In this document: positions 1 through 7,421 of the stretch, one piece after another
Numbering within the stretch: the stretch's first letter is position 1
How the letters are laid out: every line of letters begins with the position of its first letter
The notes under the pieces: model-generated
What the model was told of the DNA's origin: nothing
The model's input: only the letters and a program-made list of their open reading frames with translations
Database searches by the model: none
DNA from: Nitrobacter sp035546855
GTDB lineage: Bacteria; Pseudomonadota; Alphaproteobacteria; Rhizobiales; Xanthobacteraceae
Direction: 5' to 3'
Length of the DNA: 64,000 bases
NCBI GenBank assembly: GCA_035546855.1
Contig: DASZVY010000094.1
Span: 62,001-126,000, forward strand
Position numbers and translations under genes: made by a program

Positions 1-635
1 TCTCGCTGCAGATAGCACCCGGTGAGATTCTTGCTCTGGTAGGCAAGAATGGCATGGGAAAAACGTCGTTGCTGAAGACGATCCTTTCATTTTTGCCCGC
101 CTGGAGCGGTCACGTTCACCTGAATGGAAAAGACACGACAAAAACTCTGCCATTTCGAAAGCGGGAGCTCGGGCTTGCCTATGCGCCTCAAGAGAAGGCA
201 TTGTTTCAGGATCTGAGCGTCCGGGACAATTTGCGGCTCGGGCTTGCCGGCGACCGCGAATTTGAACTCAGCCTTGTCGACGTCGAAAGCTGGTTTCCCG
301 TACTCACATCGCGGTTGTTCCAGCGCGCCGGGACTCTATCAGGCGGCGAGCAAAAGATGCTGATCGTGGCAAGAGGGCTCATCGCAAGGCCGCGCTTGTT
401 TCTCCTCGACGAAGTAACAGAGGGCCTGCAGCCATCCGTCGTGGATAGATTGGCCGATGTCCTCGCGACGACGAGACATCAACGCGGGACCGCGATGTTG
501 ATCGTCGAGCAGCACTTGCCGTTTGCGCTCGGTCTTGCAGATCGTTTCGCTGCCCTGAAGCGAGGCGAGATAGTTGAGTCCGGCCCTGTAGAACATAATA
601 CCGCCGAACGGATCGACGAACATATGCGCCTGTAA
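1..635 (+). CDS. livF: ABC transporter ATP-binding protein, LivF type (5' partial)
   Basis: This is the C-terminal part of an ATPase that powers uptake of branched-chain amino acids or similar solutes from the inner face of the membrane. The frame is already open at base 3, so the start lies upstream of the window. Visible motifs are the Walker A box (GKNGMGKTS, bases 42-68), the Q-loop region (APQEKALFQDLSV), the ABC signature (LSGGEQ) and Walker B (LFLLDEVTEGL), in the order and spacing of LivF proteins. The usual partners LivG, LivH and LivM should lie upstream. The substrate cannot be told from the sequence; LivF proteins near aromatic catabolism genes often serve aromatic acids. The end is a normal stop, followed by more than 400 bases without a clear gene. 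Confidence 0.9.
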   Translation, partial: SLQIAPGEILALVGKNGMGKTSLLKTILSFLPAWSGHVHLNGKDTTKTLPFRKRELGLAYAPQEKALFQDLSVRDNLRLGLAGDREFELSLVDVESWFPVLTSRLFQRAGTLSGGEQKMLIVARGLIARPRLFLLDEVTEGLQPSVVDRLADVLATTRHQRGTAMLIVEQHLPFALGLADRFAALKRGEIVESGPVEHNTAERIDEHMRL

Positions 636-1051
636 AATGCAACTTGGCGGTGATTGAGGCCGACCGCGAAAAGCATGCGGTCGGGGTCCTCAGCGAAGCT
701 CACGCGATGTGCCGTTATACGGAAGAATCGCCGCCGCAACGTTATGGACGAGGTCTAACGTCGGTTCTATTGATCGTCCGTATATCACCAAAAACGAAGA
801 GTCTTCGTTGGTCGTCAAGATCAATATCTGACTTCACGCGGAAATAGCGAAATTGCACACGTTAAATTTCGTCTCCCGAAGCAATGGATTTTCATTGCGG
901 AAAACCGACCATTTGATCCTGAGCTAGTGGCGGAGGCGCGGGGAAATGTAACCCGCGTCGTGCTCAGCTTAAGCCGAGCGCTCTTTCCGTCGCGATGTAT
1001 GCGCGTCACGATTTCATAAGTAATATTTCATAAGTGATGGGGTGACGCAGA
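636..1051. other. Intergenic stretch without a supported gene
   Basis: No convincing gene is seen. A 67-residue open frame at 644-847 has no recognisable domain and no good ribosome binding site. Two small structures are visible: a near-perfect palindrome at 962-979 centred on GCTTAAGC, and a 14-base tandem duplication at 1011-1038 (unit ATTTCATAAGTRAT). No terminator with a T-run was found after the upstream ATPase gene. Confidence 0.5.
1011..1038. repeat. 14-bp tandem repeat, two copies
   Basis: ATTTCATAAGTAAT at 1011-1024 is followed directly by ATTTCATAAGTGAT at 1025-1038, with one mismatch. It lies just past the stop codon of the NepR-like gene on the other strand. No function is evident. 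Confidence 0.7.
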
Positions 1052-1285
1052 CTATGCAGAGCTCACCATCGCCTGATCGTTAGAATTAATCTGTGGCCTC
1101 AAGCGTCCCGCCTTCGCAACTTTCATTTCATCAACCTCTGCCAGTCGCTCGAGAAGCGTGACGATCCGATCGGGCAGAGGCTCCGTCAGCAGCGCCTCGT
1201 AACTCGCCCTCATCGCCCGTCCAATCGCTATTTGCGTGGCGCGACGATATTCGGTGTCTTCGGCGCATAGAGTGTTTTTGTGCAT
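1052..1285 (-). CDS. NepR-like anti-sigma factor (77 aa)
   Basis: This is a small protein whose central segment (about residues 20-53, including IGRAMRASYEALL and PLPDRIVTLLERL) matches the core of NepR: an amphipathic helix, then the turn P-[VL]-PDR, then a second leucine-rich helix. NepR proteins bind and silence the extracytoplasmic sigma factor EcfG until phosphorylated PhyR displaces them. The NepR core is usually encoded beside ecfG and phyR, but neither is in this window, so this looks like an orphan paralogue. The start has a GAGAGG ribosome site about 6 bases upstream. A perfect EcfG-type promoter lies 41 bases upstream, so the gene is probably itself under stress control. The family is assigned from remembered motifs only. 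Confidence 0.72.
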   Translation of the reverse strand: MHKNTLCAEDTEYRRATQIAIGRAMRASYEALLTEPLPDRIVTLLERLAEVDEMKVAKAGRLRPQINSNDQAMVSSA

Positions 1286-1325
1286 GGAGCCTCTCTATCT
1301 GGGGCGCACCCATCAGCGGATGGGC

Positions 1326-1350
1326 AACGTCCTCATATGGCGGCAGTTCC
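1326..1350 (-). promoter_or_regulatory. EcfG (general stress response) promoter for the NepR-like gene
   Basis: Read on the minus strand, GGAAC (1350-1346) and CGTT (1329-1326) are separated by exactly 16 bases. This is the published EcfG consensus GGAAC-N16/17-CGTT of alphaproteobacteria. The -10 element ends 41 bases before the ATG at 1285. Confidence 0.8.
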
Positions 1351-1512
1351 TCCAGTCGTCCGTTATCCACGGATATTCGCGCGATATTCATGCGATATCT
1401 GCTCTACAGCGCAGCAAACCCGCCAGGAACAAGCGGGGTTCCGGCATCTCTTATCGTCTCGTCGCGCGGATTTAGCTCAAGCTAGTATATTTCCACCGGC
1501 AATTAGTACGGA

Positions 1513-1537
1513 GGAACTAGCCGTCGCCGGGGGCGTT
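1513..1537 (+). promoter_or_regulatory. EcfG (general stress response) promoter for the LuxR-type gene
   Basis: GGAAC at 1513-1517 and CGTT at 1534-1537 are separated by exactly 16 bases, a perfect match to the EcfG consensus. The element lies about 50 bases upstream of the ATG at 1588. It is the second such element in this divergent intergenic region, which makes chance occurrence unlikely. Confidence 0.82.
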
Positions 1538-1587
1538 ATTTCCCTACTCCAACGATATCAACACATCCTTCAACACAGGGGACAGTC

Positions 1588-2226
1588 ATGGACCAGGTGG
1601 TGAGCGGTCGTCTGAGCGAAACCGAATGGCAACCGATCATTGCAGCCTTGAGCAATGGTCTTATCATCGTCAGGTCGAATGGCGAGATTGCCTGGATGGA
1701 CGAAAAGACACGCCGTCGCGTGAACGGTGAATTGCAGAACCTCGACCTTCCTCTCCGCAAATCTGCGGAAGGTGAGATCGACTGTTTCGTTACGGTTGCG
1801 ACGGTAACGATCCATGGTGAGCGGTCGGTGGTGTGCGTCATTCAGGAGATGAACGATCATCAGGAGCTTGGGCATGAGTTGATGGCTGCGATCCAAGCGG
1901 TCATGGCGGATACATCCCGCGCAATTGTCGATAAGCTGAAGGCATTGCGTCAAACTGCGCCGCCGCGGGCCCGCTCAGCCGAGCTGGATCTCCTGACGAG
2001 CCGGGAGCGCGAAGTTTTGGGACTCATTTGTGAGGGCTGCAGCGATGCCGAGATGAGCCGTATGCTCAATCTGTCGCCGAATACCGTGCGCAATCACGTC
2101 GCATCCCTGTTTCGCAAGATCGGCGTCAATCGGCGCAGTGCCGCGATTATCTGGGCGCGCGAGCGCGCCATCACCATCCGGGATGTCGTCAGCGAGGCGC
2201 AGCGCAAGAATCCGCCCATGTACTAG
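1588..2226 (+). CDS. LuxR-family transcriptional regulator with PAS-like N-terminus
   Basis: This is a 212-residue DNA-binding regulator. The C-terminal third (about residues 133-200) is a LuxR/GerE helix-turn-helix: LTSREREVLGLICEGCSDAEMSRML, then the recognition helix region SPNTVRNHVASLFRKIGV. The N-terminus (about residues 10-90) resembles a small PAS fold, with an IIVRSNGEIAWMD segment. No receiver aspartate is visible, so it probably senses a small ligand or redox state rather than a phosphate. The upstream EcfG-type promoter places it in the general stress regulon. It precedes kaiBC by 170 bases and is a plausible local regulator of that operon, which is inference. Confidence 0.85.
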   Translation: MDQVVSGRLSETEWQPIIAALSNGLIIVRSNGEIAWMDEKTRRRVNGELQNLDLPLRKSAEGEIDCFVTVATVTIHGERSVVCVIQEMNDHQELGHELMAAIQAVMADTSRAIVDKLKALRQTAPPRARSAELDLLTSREREVLGLICEGCSDAEMSRMLNLSPNTVRNHVASLFRKIGVNRRSAAIIWARERAITIRDVVSEAQRKNPPMY

Positions 2227-2395
2227 TAGGATCTGGTATTTTTCACTCTCTTGCGCTGATCGACCGTGCATTGTTCACTCGCGCGACTCGTCATCACGCC
2301 GATGAGGCGCTCGGGCCTGCGCGGGGCGGCCGTTCGGGAGTTGCGCCGCTCCATTGCTGGACGATCACCTCGTATGCCAACACGGCGACAGCTCC

Positions 2396-2683
2396 GTGAC
2401 CGAACTTGTGCTTCGACTCTATATTGCCGGTAACTCCGCAGCCTCTCACCGCGCGGAGCAAAATCTCGGTCACCTGGAACGTCTTCTTAAGCCACAGGGC
2501 TGGGACGTAGAAGTTATCGACGTTCTCGCGCGGCCGGAGCTAGCTGAACAGGCTCGCATTCTGGCGACGCCGACTCTCTCATACGAGCACCCCGTGCGCC
2601 CGCGCCGCATTGTCGGTGATCTCAGCAATACAGAGAGCGTTCTCGATTTTCTGGGAATCGAGCTGAAGAGGGATTCCGCATGA
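2396..2683 (+). CDS. kaiB: Circadian clock protein KaiB
   Basis: This is a small thioredoxin-like, fold-switching partner of KaiC. Seen here are the LRLYIAGNS strand, the RILATPTLSYEHP loop and the RRIVGDLSNTESVLDFL helix, all KaiB hallmarks. The start is taken as GTG at 2396 (95 aa), which gives the usual KaiB length. A TTG start at 2354 would add 14 residues without family resemblance. The stop overlaps the kaiC start in an ATGA, so the two are translationally coupled. No kaiA is present, as expected outside cyanobacteria. In Rhodopseudomonas palustris a kaiBC pair of this kind supports hourglass-like timing, but its role in this organism is unknown. Confidence 0.92.
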   Translation: MTELVLRLYIAGNSAASHRAEQNLGHLERLLKPQGWDVEVIDVLARPELAEQARILATPTLSYEHPVRPRRIVGDLSNTESVLDFLGIELKRDSA

Positions 2684-4164
2684 GCGACCAGGATCTCGAC
2701 GCCGCTACCGTACTGGAGCGGGTCAAAACAGGCGTCAACGCGTTTGATGAACTGGTCATGGGCGGCCTGCCGCGCGCGCGTACCACGGTGGTCAGTGGCA
2801 CGCCCGGAAGCGGAAAGACGGTGTTCGCGACGCAGTTTCTTGCAAACGGAATCACCACCCATGGCGAGAACGGCGTGCTTGTCACCTTCGAGGAGCCGCC
2901 GGCGGATATAGAAGCCAATATGCGAGGCTTCGGGTGGGAGCTTGCAAAGTGGCGCCGGGAAGGCCGCCTTGCATTTGTGGATGCCAGTCCGCCCTCAAGC
3001 GATGAATTGATCGTCGGTGAATTCGACCTTGCTGGCCTGCTTTCACGAATCCAGCATGCCGTCAAGACGGTCAATGCCAAGCGCATTGTGCTGGATTCAC
3101 TTACCCAGCTCTTCGACCATTTTATCGGCGATCCGAAGATCCTGCGCCGCGAGCTGTTTCACATCAGCATCGCCTTGAAGAAGGCAGGCCTGACCGTGCT
3201 CATGACCGCGGAACGCAATAGCGAGTATGGAGAGATCACGCGCCATCGCCTTGAGGAGTTTGTTGCCGACAACGTGGTCATCCTTCGCAATGTTCTTCAC
3301 CGCGAGAAGCGCCGCCGCACGATCGAAGTTCTCAAGATGCGCGGCAGCCACCATGCGGAAGGGGAGGCGCCGTTTACGCTTCTGGAAAACCAGGGCGTCG
3401 TTGCGGTGCCGCTCTCGTCACTGCGGCTGGAACAAGAGTCGAGCATGGTGCGAGTGACAAGCGGCAACCCGTCAATCGATGAAATGTGCGGCGGCGGCTT
3501 CTTCCGCGATAGCGTGACCCTTGTCAGTGGCGCCACCGGCACGGGCAAGACCCTGCTGGTGACAAACTTTCTTGCAGGCGGCGTCGCCGCCGGTGAGAAA
3601 GCGTTGCTGCTTGGCTACGAGGAAAGCAAGGGGCAGCTCTTCCGTAACGCCACGGGATGGGGAGTCGATTTTGAGCGGATGGAGGCTGACGGAAAGCTCA
3701 AGATCATCTGTCTTTATCCCGAAGCGCAGAGCCTTCCCGACCATCTGCTCACAATACAGGCGCTCGTCGACGAACTCCAACCGAGCCGGATTGCCATAGA
3801 CAGCCTCTCCGCGTTGGAGCGAATTGCCTCCGACATCGGATTCCGCGAATTCCTGATAAGCCTCACGTCGTTCATCAAGAAGCGGGAGATTGCCGGGCTC
3901 TGCACGGCGACCAGCAAGTCTCTCATTGGCGGCGAGAGCGTGAGCGAGCAGCATATTTCCACGCTTACCGACTCGATCATCCTGCTGCGTTACATCCAGG
4001 AAAAGGAAACAATGCACCGCGGCCTCATGGTGCTGAAGATGCGCGGCAGCGAGCATGCCAAGGAGATCCGGCGATTCACGATCGACAATAGCGGCATGCA
4101 TCTTGGTAGCCCGTTCAGAGAGGCGCCGAATGTCTTCACGGGCGGGGATGTCGCAAATCACTGA
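2680..4164 (+). CDS. kaiC: Circadian clock protein KaiC (autokinase/ATPase)
   Basis: This 494-residue protein has two RecA-like domains. CI has Walker A GTPGSGKT at residues 40-47 and the catalytic glutamate pair E71/E72. CII has Walker A GATGTGKT at 284-291 and the pair E314/E315. The CII phosphorylation segment reads SVSEQHISTLTD. By alignment with Synechococcus KaiC, S427 and T428 occupy the S431/T432 phosphosites and S422 replaces T426. The C-terminal tail is shorter than in cyanobacteria (about 519 aa) and probably lacks the KaiA-binding end. It overlaps kaiB by 4 bases and the downstream kinase gene by about 35 bases, so kaiB, kaiC and the kinase form one operon. The intact phosphosites suggest a working autokinase. 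Confidence 0.95.
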   Translation: MSDQDLDAATVLERVKTGVNAFDELVMGGLPRARTTVVSGTPGSGKTVFATQFLANGITTHGENGVLVTFEEPPADIEANMRGFGWELAKWRREGRLAFVDASPPSSDELIVGEFDLAGLLSRIQHAVKTVNAKRIVLDSLTQLFDHFIGDPKILRRELFHISIALKKAGLTVLMTAERNSEYGEITRHRLEEFVADNVVILRNVLHREKRRRTIEVLKMRGSHHAEGEAPFTLLENQGVVAVPLSSLRLEQESSMVRVTSGNPSIDEMCGGGFFRDSVTLVSGATGTGKTLLVTNFLAGGVAAGEKALLLGYEESKGQLFRNATGWGVDFERMEADGKLKIICLYPEAQSLPDHLLTIQALVDELQPSRIAIDSLSALERIASDIGFREFLISLTSFIKKREIAGLCTATSKSLIGGESVSEQHISTLTDSIILLRYIQEKETMHRGLMVLKMRGSEHAKEIRRFTIDNSGMHLGSPFREAPNVFTGGDVANH

Positions 4165-6100
4165 AGGCATCGATTGGACTCTTTATCGCAGGCGATTTTT
4201 GACTGTAGACATGCCACGCCATCTCCCGGATAACAGCATCGATCAGACCGACACCGGTTTTCTTATCGAGAAGAACGCGGATGGAATCATCGTCGTCGAT
4301 GAAGACGGCGTTGTATTGTTCGCGAATCCTGCCGCCGAACAGCTTTTTGCGCGCGGGGCCGAAGAACTGGTCGGCTCTCCAATTGGAATTCCATTTCTCG
4401 CCGGCGAAACCACAGAGATCACCGTACATCAGCCAAACGGGAATCCGATCGCCACCGAAATCCGGGCCGTCGCGACCACCTGGAATCATCGCCCCGCTCG
4501 GATGGCAAGTCTTCGTGATATTTCCGTTCGCAAGGCCATGGACGAGCGGCTGCGGCATTCAGCCAAGATGGAGGCCGTCGGACAACTCACTGCCGGAATC
4601 GCGCACGATTTTAACAACCTGCTCACCGTGGTGCTCGGCAATATTGAGAGCGCGCAACGGAGAATCGGCATCGCAGATCCCGGCCTGGCGCGGGCGCTCG
4701 AGAATGCCTTGCATGGTGCGCGGCGGGCGGCAGTGCTGACCGAGCGCTTGCTGACATTCGCCCGACGCAAGCCGCTCGAGCCCAAGGTGTTTGACCCGAA
4801 CGTGCTCGTATCCGGGATGTCCGATTTGCTCCAACGCACGCTTGGTGAAACTATCAGAGTTGAGACGGTGCTCGCTGCCAGCATCTGGAGCGTCGACGTC
4901 GATCCGACGGAGCTTGAGGCGGCGCTGCTGAATCTCGCGGTCAATGCCCGGGATGCCATGCCGTCCGGCGGGACGCTAACTATCGAGACCTCCAATGTGG
5001 AGCTCGATTTCGCCTACGCTGCCGTCAACATCGAAGCGACTGCCGGGCCTTACGTGCTCCTCTCCATCACGGACACCGGGAGCGGGATGGCACCCGATGC
5101 GCTCAAGCGGGCTTTCGAGCCGTTTTTCACAACGAAGCCAGGCGGACAAGGAACCGGTCTGGGCCTCAGTCAGGTCTACGGCTTCGTCGCGCAGAGCGGC
5201 GGCCATGCGAAGCTTTATAGCGAACCCGGCATAGGGACGACGGTCCGTATCTATCTGCCAAAAGCACAACAGGGCCAGACTGTGGAGCGGCCGCAAGGCG
5301 CAACAGTAGCAGATGAAGCCGAAGCCCCCCGAAGCCGGCCAGGGGAGACGATCCTGGTGGTCGAGGATGACGACAACGTCCGCAGCTATACGGTTGGGAG
5401 CTTGCGTGAGCTTGGGTATGCGGTGCTGGAAGCCAATGACGCTACATCTGCCCTTGAGATCCTTGGACGTGAATCGAGGATCGATCTCCTGTTTACCGAT
5501 CTTGGCCTTCCGGGCGGAATCGACGGGCGGGTTTTGACAGAACATGCCCGCGACCTTCGCCCTGCGTTAAAGATTCTGGTTACCACGGCCTATGCAGGCG
5601 CGGCTCTGATTCATGATGGTCGCCTCGATCCCGGCGTAGAATTGCTCAACAAGCCGTTTTCATTTACGGCTCTAGCCGCGCGGGTCCGCAAAATTCTTGA
5701 TCGCGATAATCGGCAAGAACCGGCGCGCCTTCTGATCGTCGAAGATGAAGTGCTCTTACGCATGTTCGTTGTCGATGCTCTCACGGAAGCGGGATGTCGT
5801 ACGGAGGAGGCAGGCAGCTTCGCTGAGGCCATGACCAAAATACAGGACGTTGGAGAGCTTCTTGGAGGAGCGATCATCGACCTCGGGTTGCCAGACAAAC
5901 CCGGAAATGAACTGGCAGTCGAAATCCGCAAGATGCGCCCCGATCTTCCGATTATCCTTGCGACCGGATTTGCCGATGAGCGGACTCATCAGCAGTTTAG
6001 CTCAGATAGTCATGTCCAGATTCTCACCAAGCCATTTGAGCCGGCGAAGCTCATCGCCACGCTGCGCGACCTTGGAATTCAGGTCGGTAAATCTGGGTAA
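4130..6100 (+). CDS. PAS hybrid histidine kinase with two receiver domains
   Basis: This is a sensor kinase of about 656 residues in the kaiBC operon. Domains in order: a PAS domain (about 40-135), a HisKA dimerisation domain with GIAHDFNNLL (phosphoacceptor H159), a HATPase domain with N-box (NLAVNARDAM) and G-boxes (DTGSGM, GTGLGLS), and two receivers with acceptor aspartates near D457 (FTDLGLPGG) and D584 (IIDLGLPDK). No membrane segment is visible, so it is cytoplasmic. The start at 4130 is chosen for its AGAGAGG ribosome site 6 bases upstream, and it overlaps kaiC by 35 bases; ATGs at 4148 and 4211 are alternatives. Such kinases are common next to proteobacterial kaiC and are the likely output or input of the KaiC timer. 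Confidence 0.93.
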   Translation: MSSRAGMSQITEGIDWTLYRRRFLTVDMPRHLPDNSIDQTDTGFLIEKNADGIIVVDEDGVVLFANPAAEQLFARGAEELVGSPIGIPFLAGETTEITVHQPNGNPIATEIRAVATTWNHRPARMASLRDISVRKAMDERLRHSAKMEAVGQLTAGIAHDFNNLLTVVLGNIESAQRRIGIADPGLARALENALHGARRAAVLTERLLTFARRKPLEPKVFDPNVLVSGMSDLLQRTLGETIRVETVLAASIWSVDVDPTELEAALLNLAVNARDAMPSGGTLTIETSNVELDFAYAAVNIEATAGPYVLLSITDTGSGMAPDALKRAFEPFFTTKPGGQGTGLGLSQVYGFVAQSGGHAKLYSEPGIGTTVRIYLPKAQQGQTVERPQGATVADEAEAPRSRPGETILVVEDDDNVRSYTVGSLRELGYAVLEANDATSALEILGRESRIDLLFTDLGLPGGIDGRVLTEHARDLRPALKILVTTAYAGAALIHDGRLDPGVELLNKPFSFTALAARVRKILDRDNRQEPARLLIVEDEVLLRMFVVDALTEAGCRTEEAGSFAEAMTKIQDVGELLGGAIIDLGLPDKPGNELAVEIRKMRPDLPIILATGFADERTHQQFSSDSHVQILTKPFEPAKLIATLRDLGIQVGKSG

Positions 6101-6123
6101 ATCTGTCCAGAACGGCCGTCGTA

Positions 6124-6719
6124 TGCGCTACCGCTGGCCGCACCGGCTTCAGGGCGAAGGGAGCGCCGAGGTCACGCTCGGAATCGGCCCGGTCAAAGGA
6201 AAATATCGCGCCGACGTGAAGCTTTCGGATCTCGATCCGCCGCGTGCGGTGACGTTGTCCGGCGCTGCGGATGGTGCGCTCGGTCATGGCGCCGGTGAAG
6301 GCCGCATCATCCTGACGCCTCGAGACGATGGCGGCACCTCGGTGGCGTACAAATACGACGCGGAGATCGGCGGCAAGGTCGCCAGCATTGGTGGTCGACT
6401 GCTGACGAAAATGGTTCCTTATGCGCGTCTTGCCGATCTCGATCTGGTGATTCCGTCGCGTCGACACGATCTGGGCCGTATTCTCGATAAGGTTGCTGCC
6501 GAGGCCGGCATTACGCTTAATCCACGCCTCAAGATCGATACGCTGTCGGCTGTCTGCGAGGTTGTGGCAACCACTGACCTTATTACCATACTTCCAGGCA
6601 TTGCGTTGCAAGCGATGCTGGCGGCGGGCCGGATCAAAGCACGTCGATTAAGGGCTCCCACCGTCGCGCGCGAGGCATTCAAGGAGCTGGAGGCCGGGGA
6701 GCCGCCGAAGCGCGGCTGA
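6124..6719 (+). pseudogene. Chimeric remnant: CoxG-family fragment joined to LysR effector-domain fragment
   Basis: Two unrelated pieces share one open frame. About 6160-6405 encodes the middle of a CoxG/SRPBCC protein (GIGPVKGKYRADVKLSDLDPP, EIGGKVASIGGRLL), a family linked to CO dehydrogenase membrane anchoring. It lacks the family's N-terminal 40 or so residues. From about 6415 the frame reads as the last third of a LysR substrate-binding domain (ARLADLDLVIPSRRHDLGR, VVATTDLITILPGIALQ). It lacks the DNA-binding half, and the usual LysR C-terminus also looks replaced. The simplest reading is a deletion that fused two gene relics in frame. The first ATG in frame without heavy overlap of the kinase is 6124. 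It is probably non-functional, though expression cannot be excluded. Confidence 0.7.
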
Positions 6720-6947
6720 TTCTGCAAGCTATGCAGATTTCAGTGCGGTACGCACCCGCGGCTGCCCACATATTGGACGCTGCGCTGCCCCGGAGCGCCA
6801 CATTGAACCGATCGCATCAGCCTGTTATCGCCTTCTCATTGGAAATCGATCTTCTTTCGGGCGATGTGCGGCATCAGGCGGTCGACAGCTTCCTGCAATT
6901 GACGCTACAATGACCGGAACAAAAAGAACCTCCGGGGAGATGGCGGG

Positions 6948-7421
6948 TTGAGTTCTCTGTTCAGGATGAAGCGCGACTACTGTGCCGGCGCTTTGATGAT
7001 GCTGATCGGCCTCGGGGCGGCGGTCGCGGGCAGCAACTATAACGTGGGGACGCTGGTGCGGATGGGACCGGGTTTTTTTCCGGTCGCGCTGGGCGTGATC
7101 CTCGTCATCATGGGCGGGTTGATTGCAGGCACCGCGGTGGGCGCCGTTGAGGGGCCGGAGGATCGAATCCTGCCGCAGAACCCGCAATGGGTCGGCTGGC
7201 TCTGCATCATCGGCGGCCCGGTCATGTTCATGGTTCTCGGGGAGTACGGCGGAATGATCCCCGCGATCTTTGCCTGCGTCTTCATCTGCGCGCTTGGCGA
7301 TAGGACGACCACGCTCAAGGCGGCGTTTTTCCTGTCCGTGGGCATGACGTTCTTCGGCGTCCTGCTGTTCTACTATCTGTTGCGGGTTCCGTTCCCGTTG
7401 CTGCGCGGGATCACCTCATGA
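6948..7421 (+). CDS. tctB: Tripartite tricarboxylate transporter small subunit TctB
   Basis: This is the small membrane subunit of a TTT-family secondary importer for carboxylates. About 157 residues contain four hydrophobic segments (near residues 12-30, 40-62, 85-105 and 125-150) and the MGPGFFPVALG motif typical of TctB. The chosen TTG start at 6948 sits about 9 bases after a CCGGGGAG ribosome site; an ATG at 6966 is an alternative. The stop overlaps the tctA start by 4 bases. No periplasmic TctC binding protein lies next to it, so the system must borrow one encoded elsewhere, and the substrate is unknown. Confidence 0.9.
   Translation: MSSLFRMKRDYCAGALMMLIGLGAAVAGSNYNVGTLVRMGPGFFPVALGVILVIMGGLIAGTAVGAVEGPEDRILPQNPQWVGWLCIIGGPVMFMVLGEYGGMIPAIFACVFICALGDRTTTLKAAFFLSVGMTFFGVLLFYYLLRVPFPLLRGITS

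Noticed and set aside
644..847. Possible 67-residue gene
   Set aside because: No ribosome site, no known motif, and poor codon composition; left as intergenic.
6731..6913. Possible 60-residue gene after the chimeric frame
   Set aside because: No motif or ribosome site, and it ends just before the tctB ribosome site.
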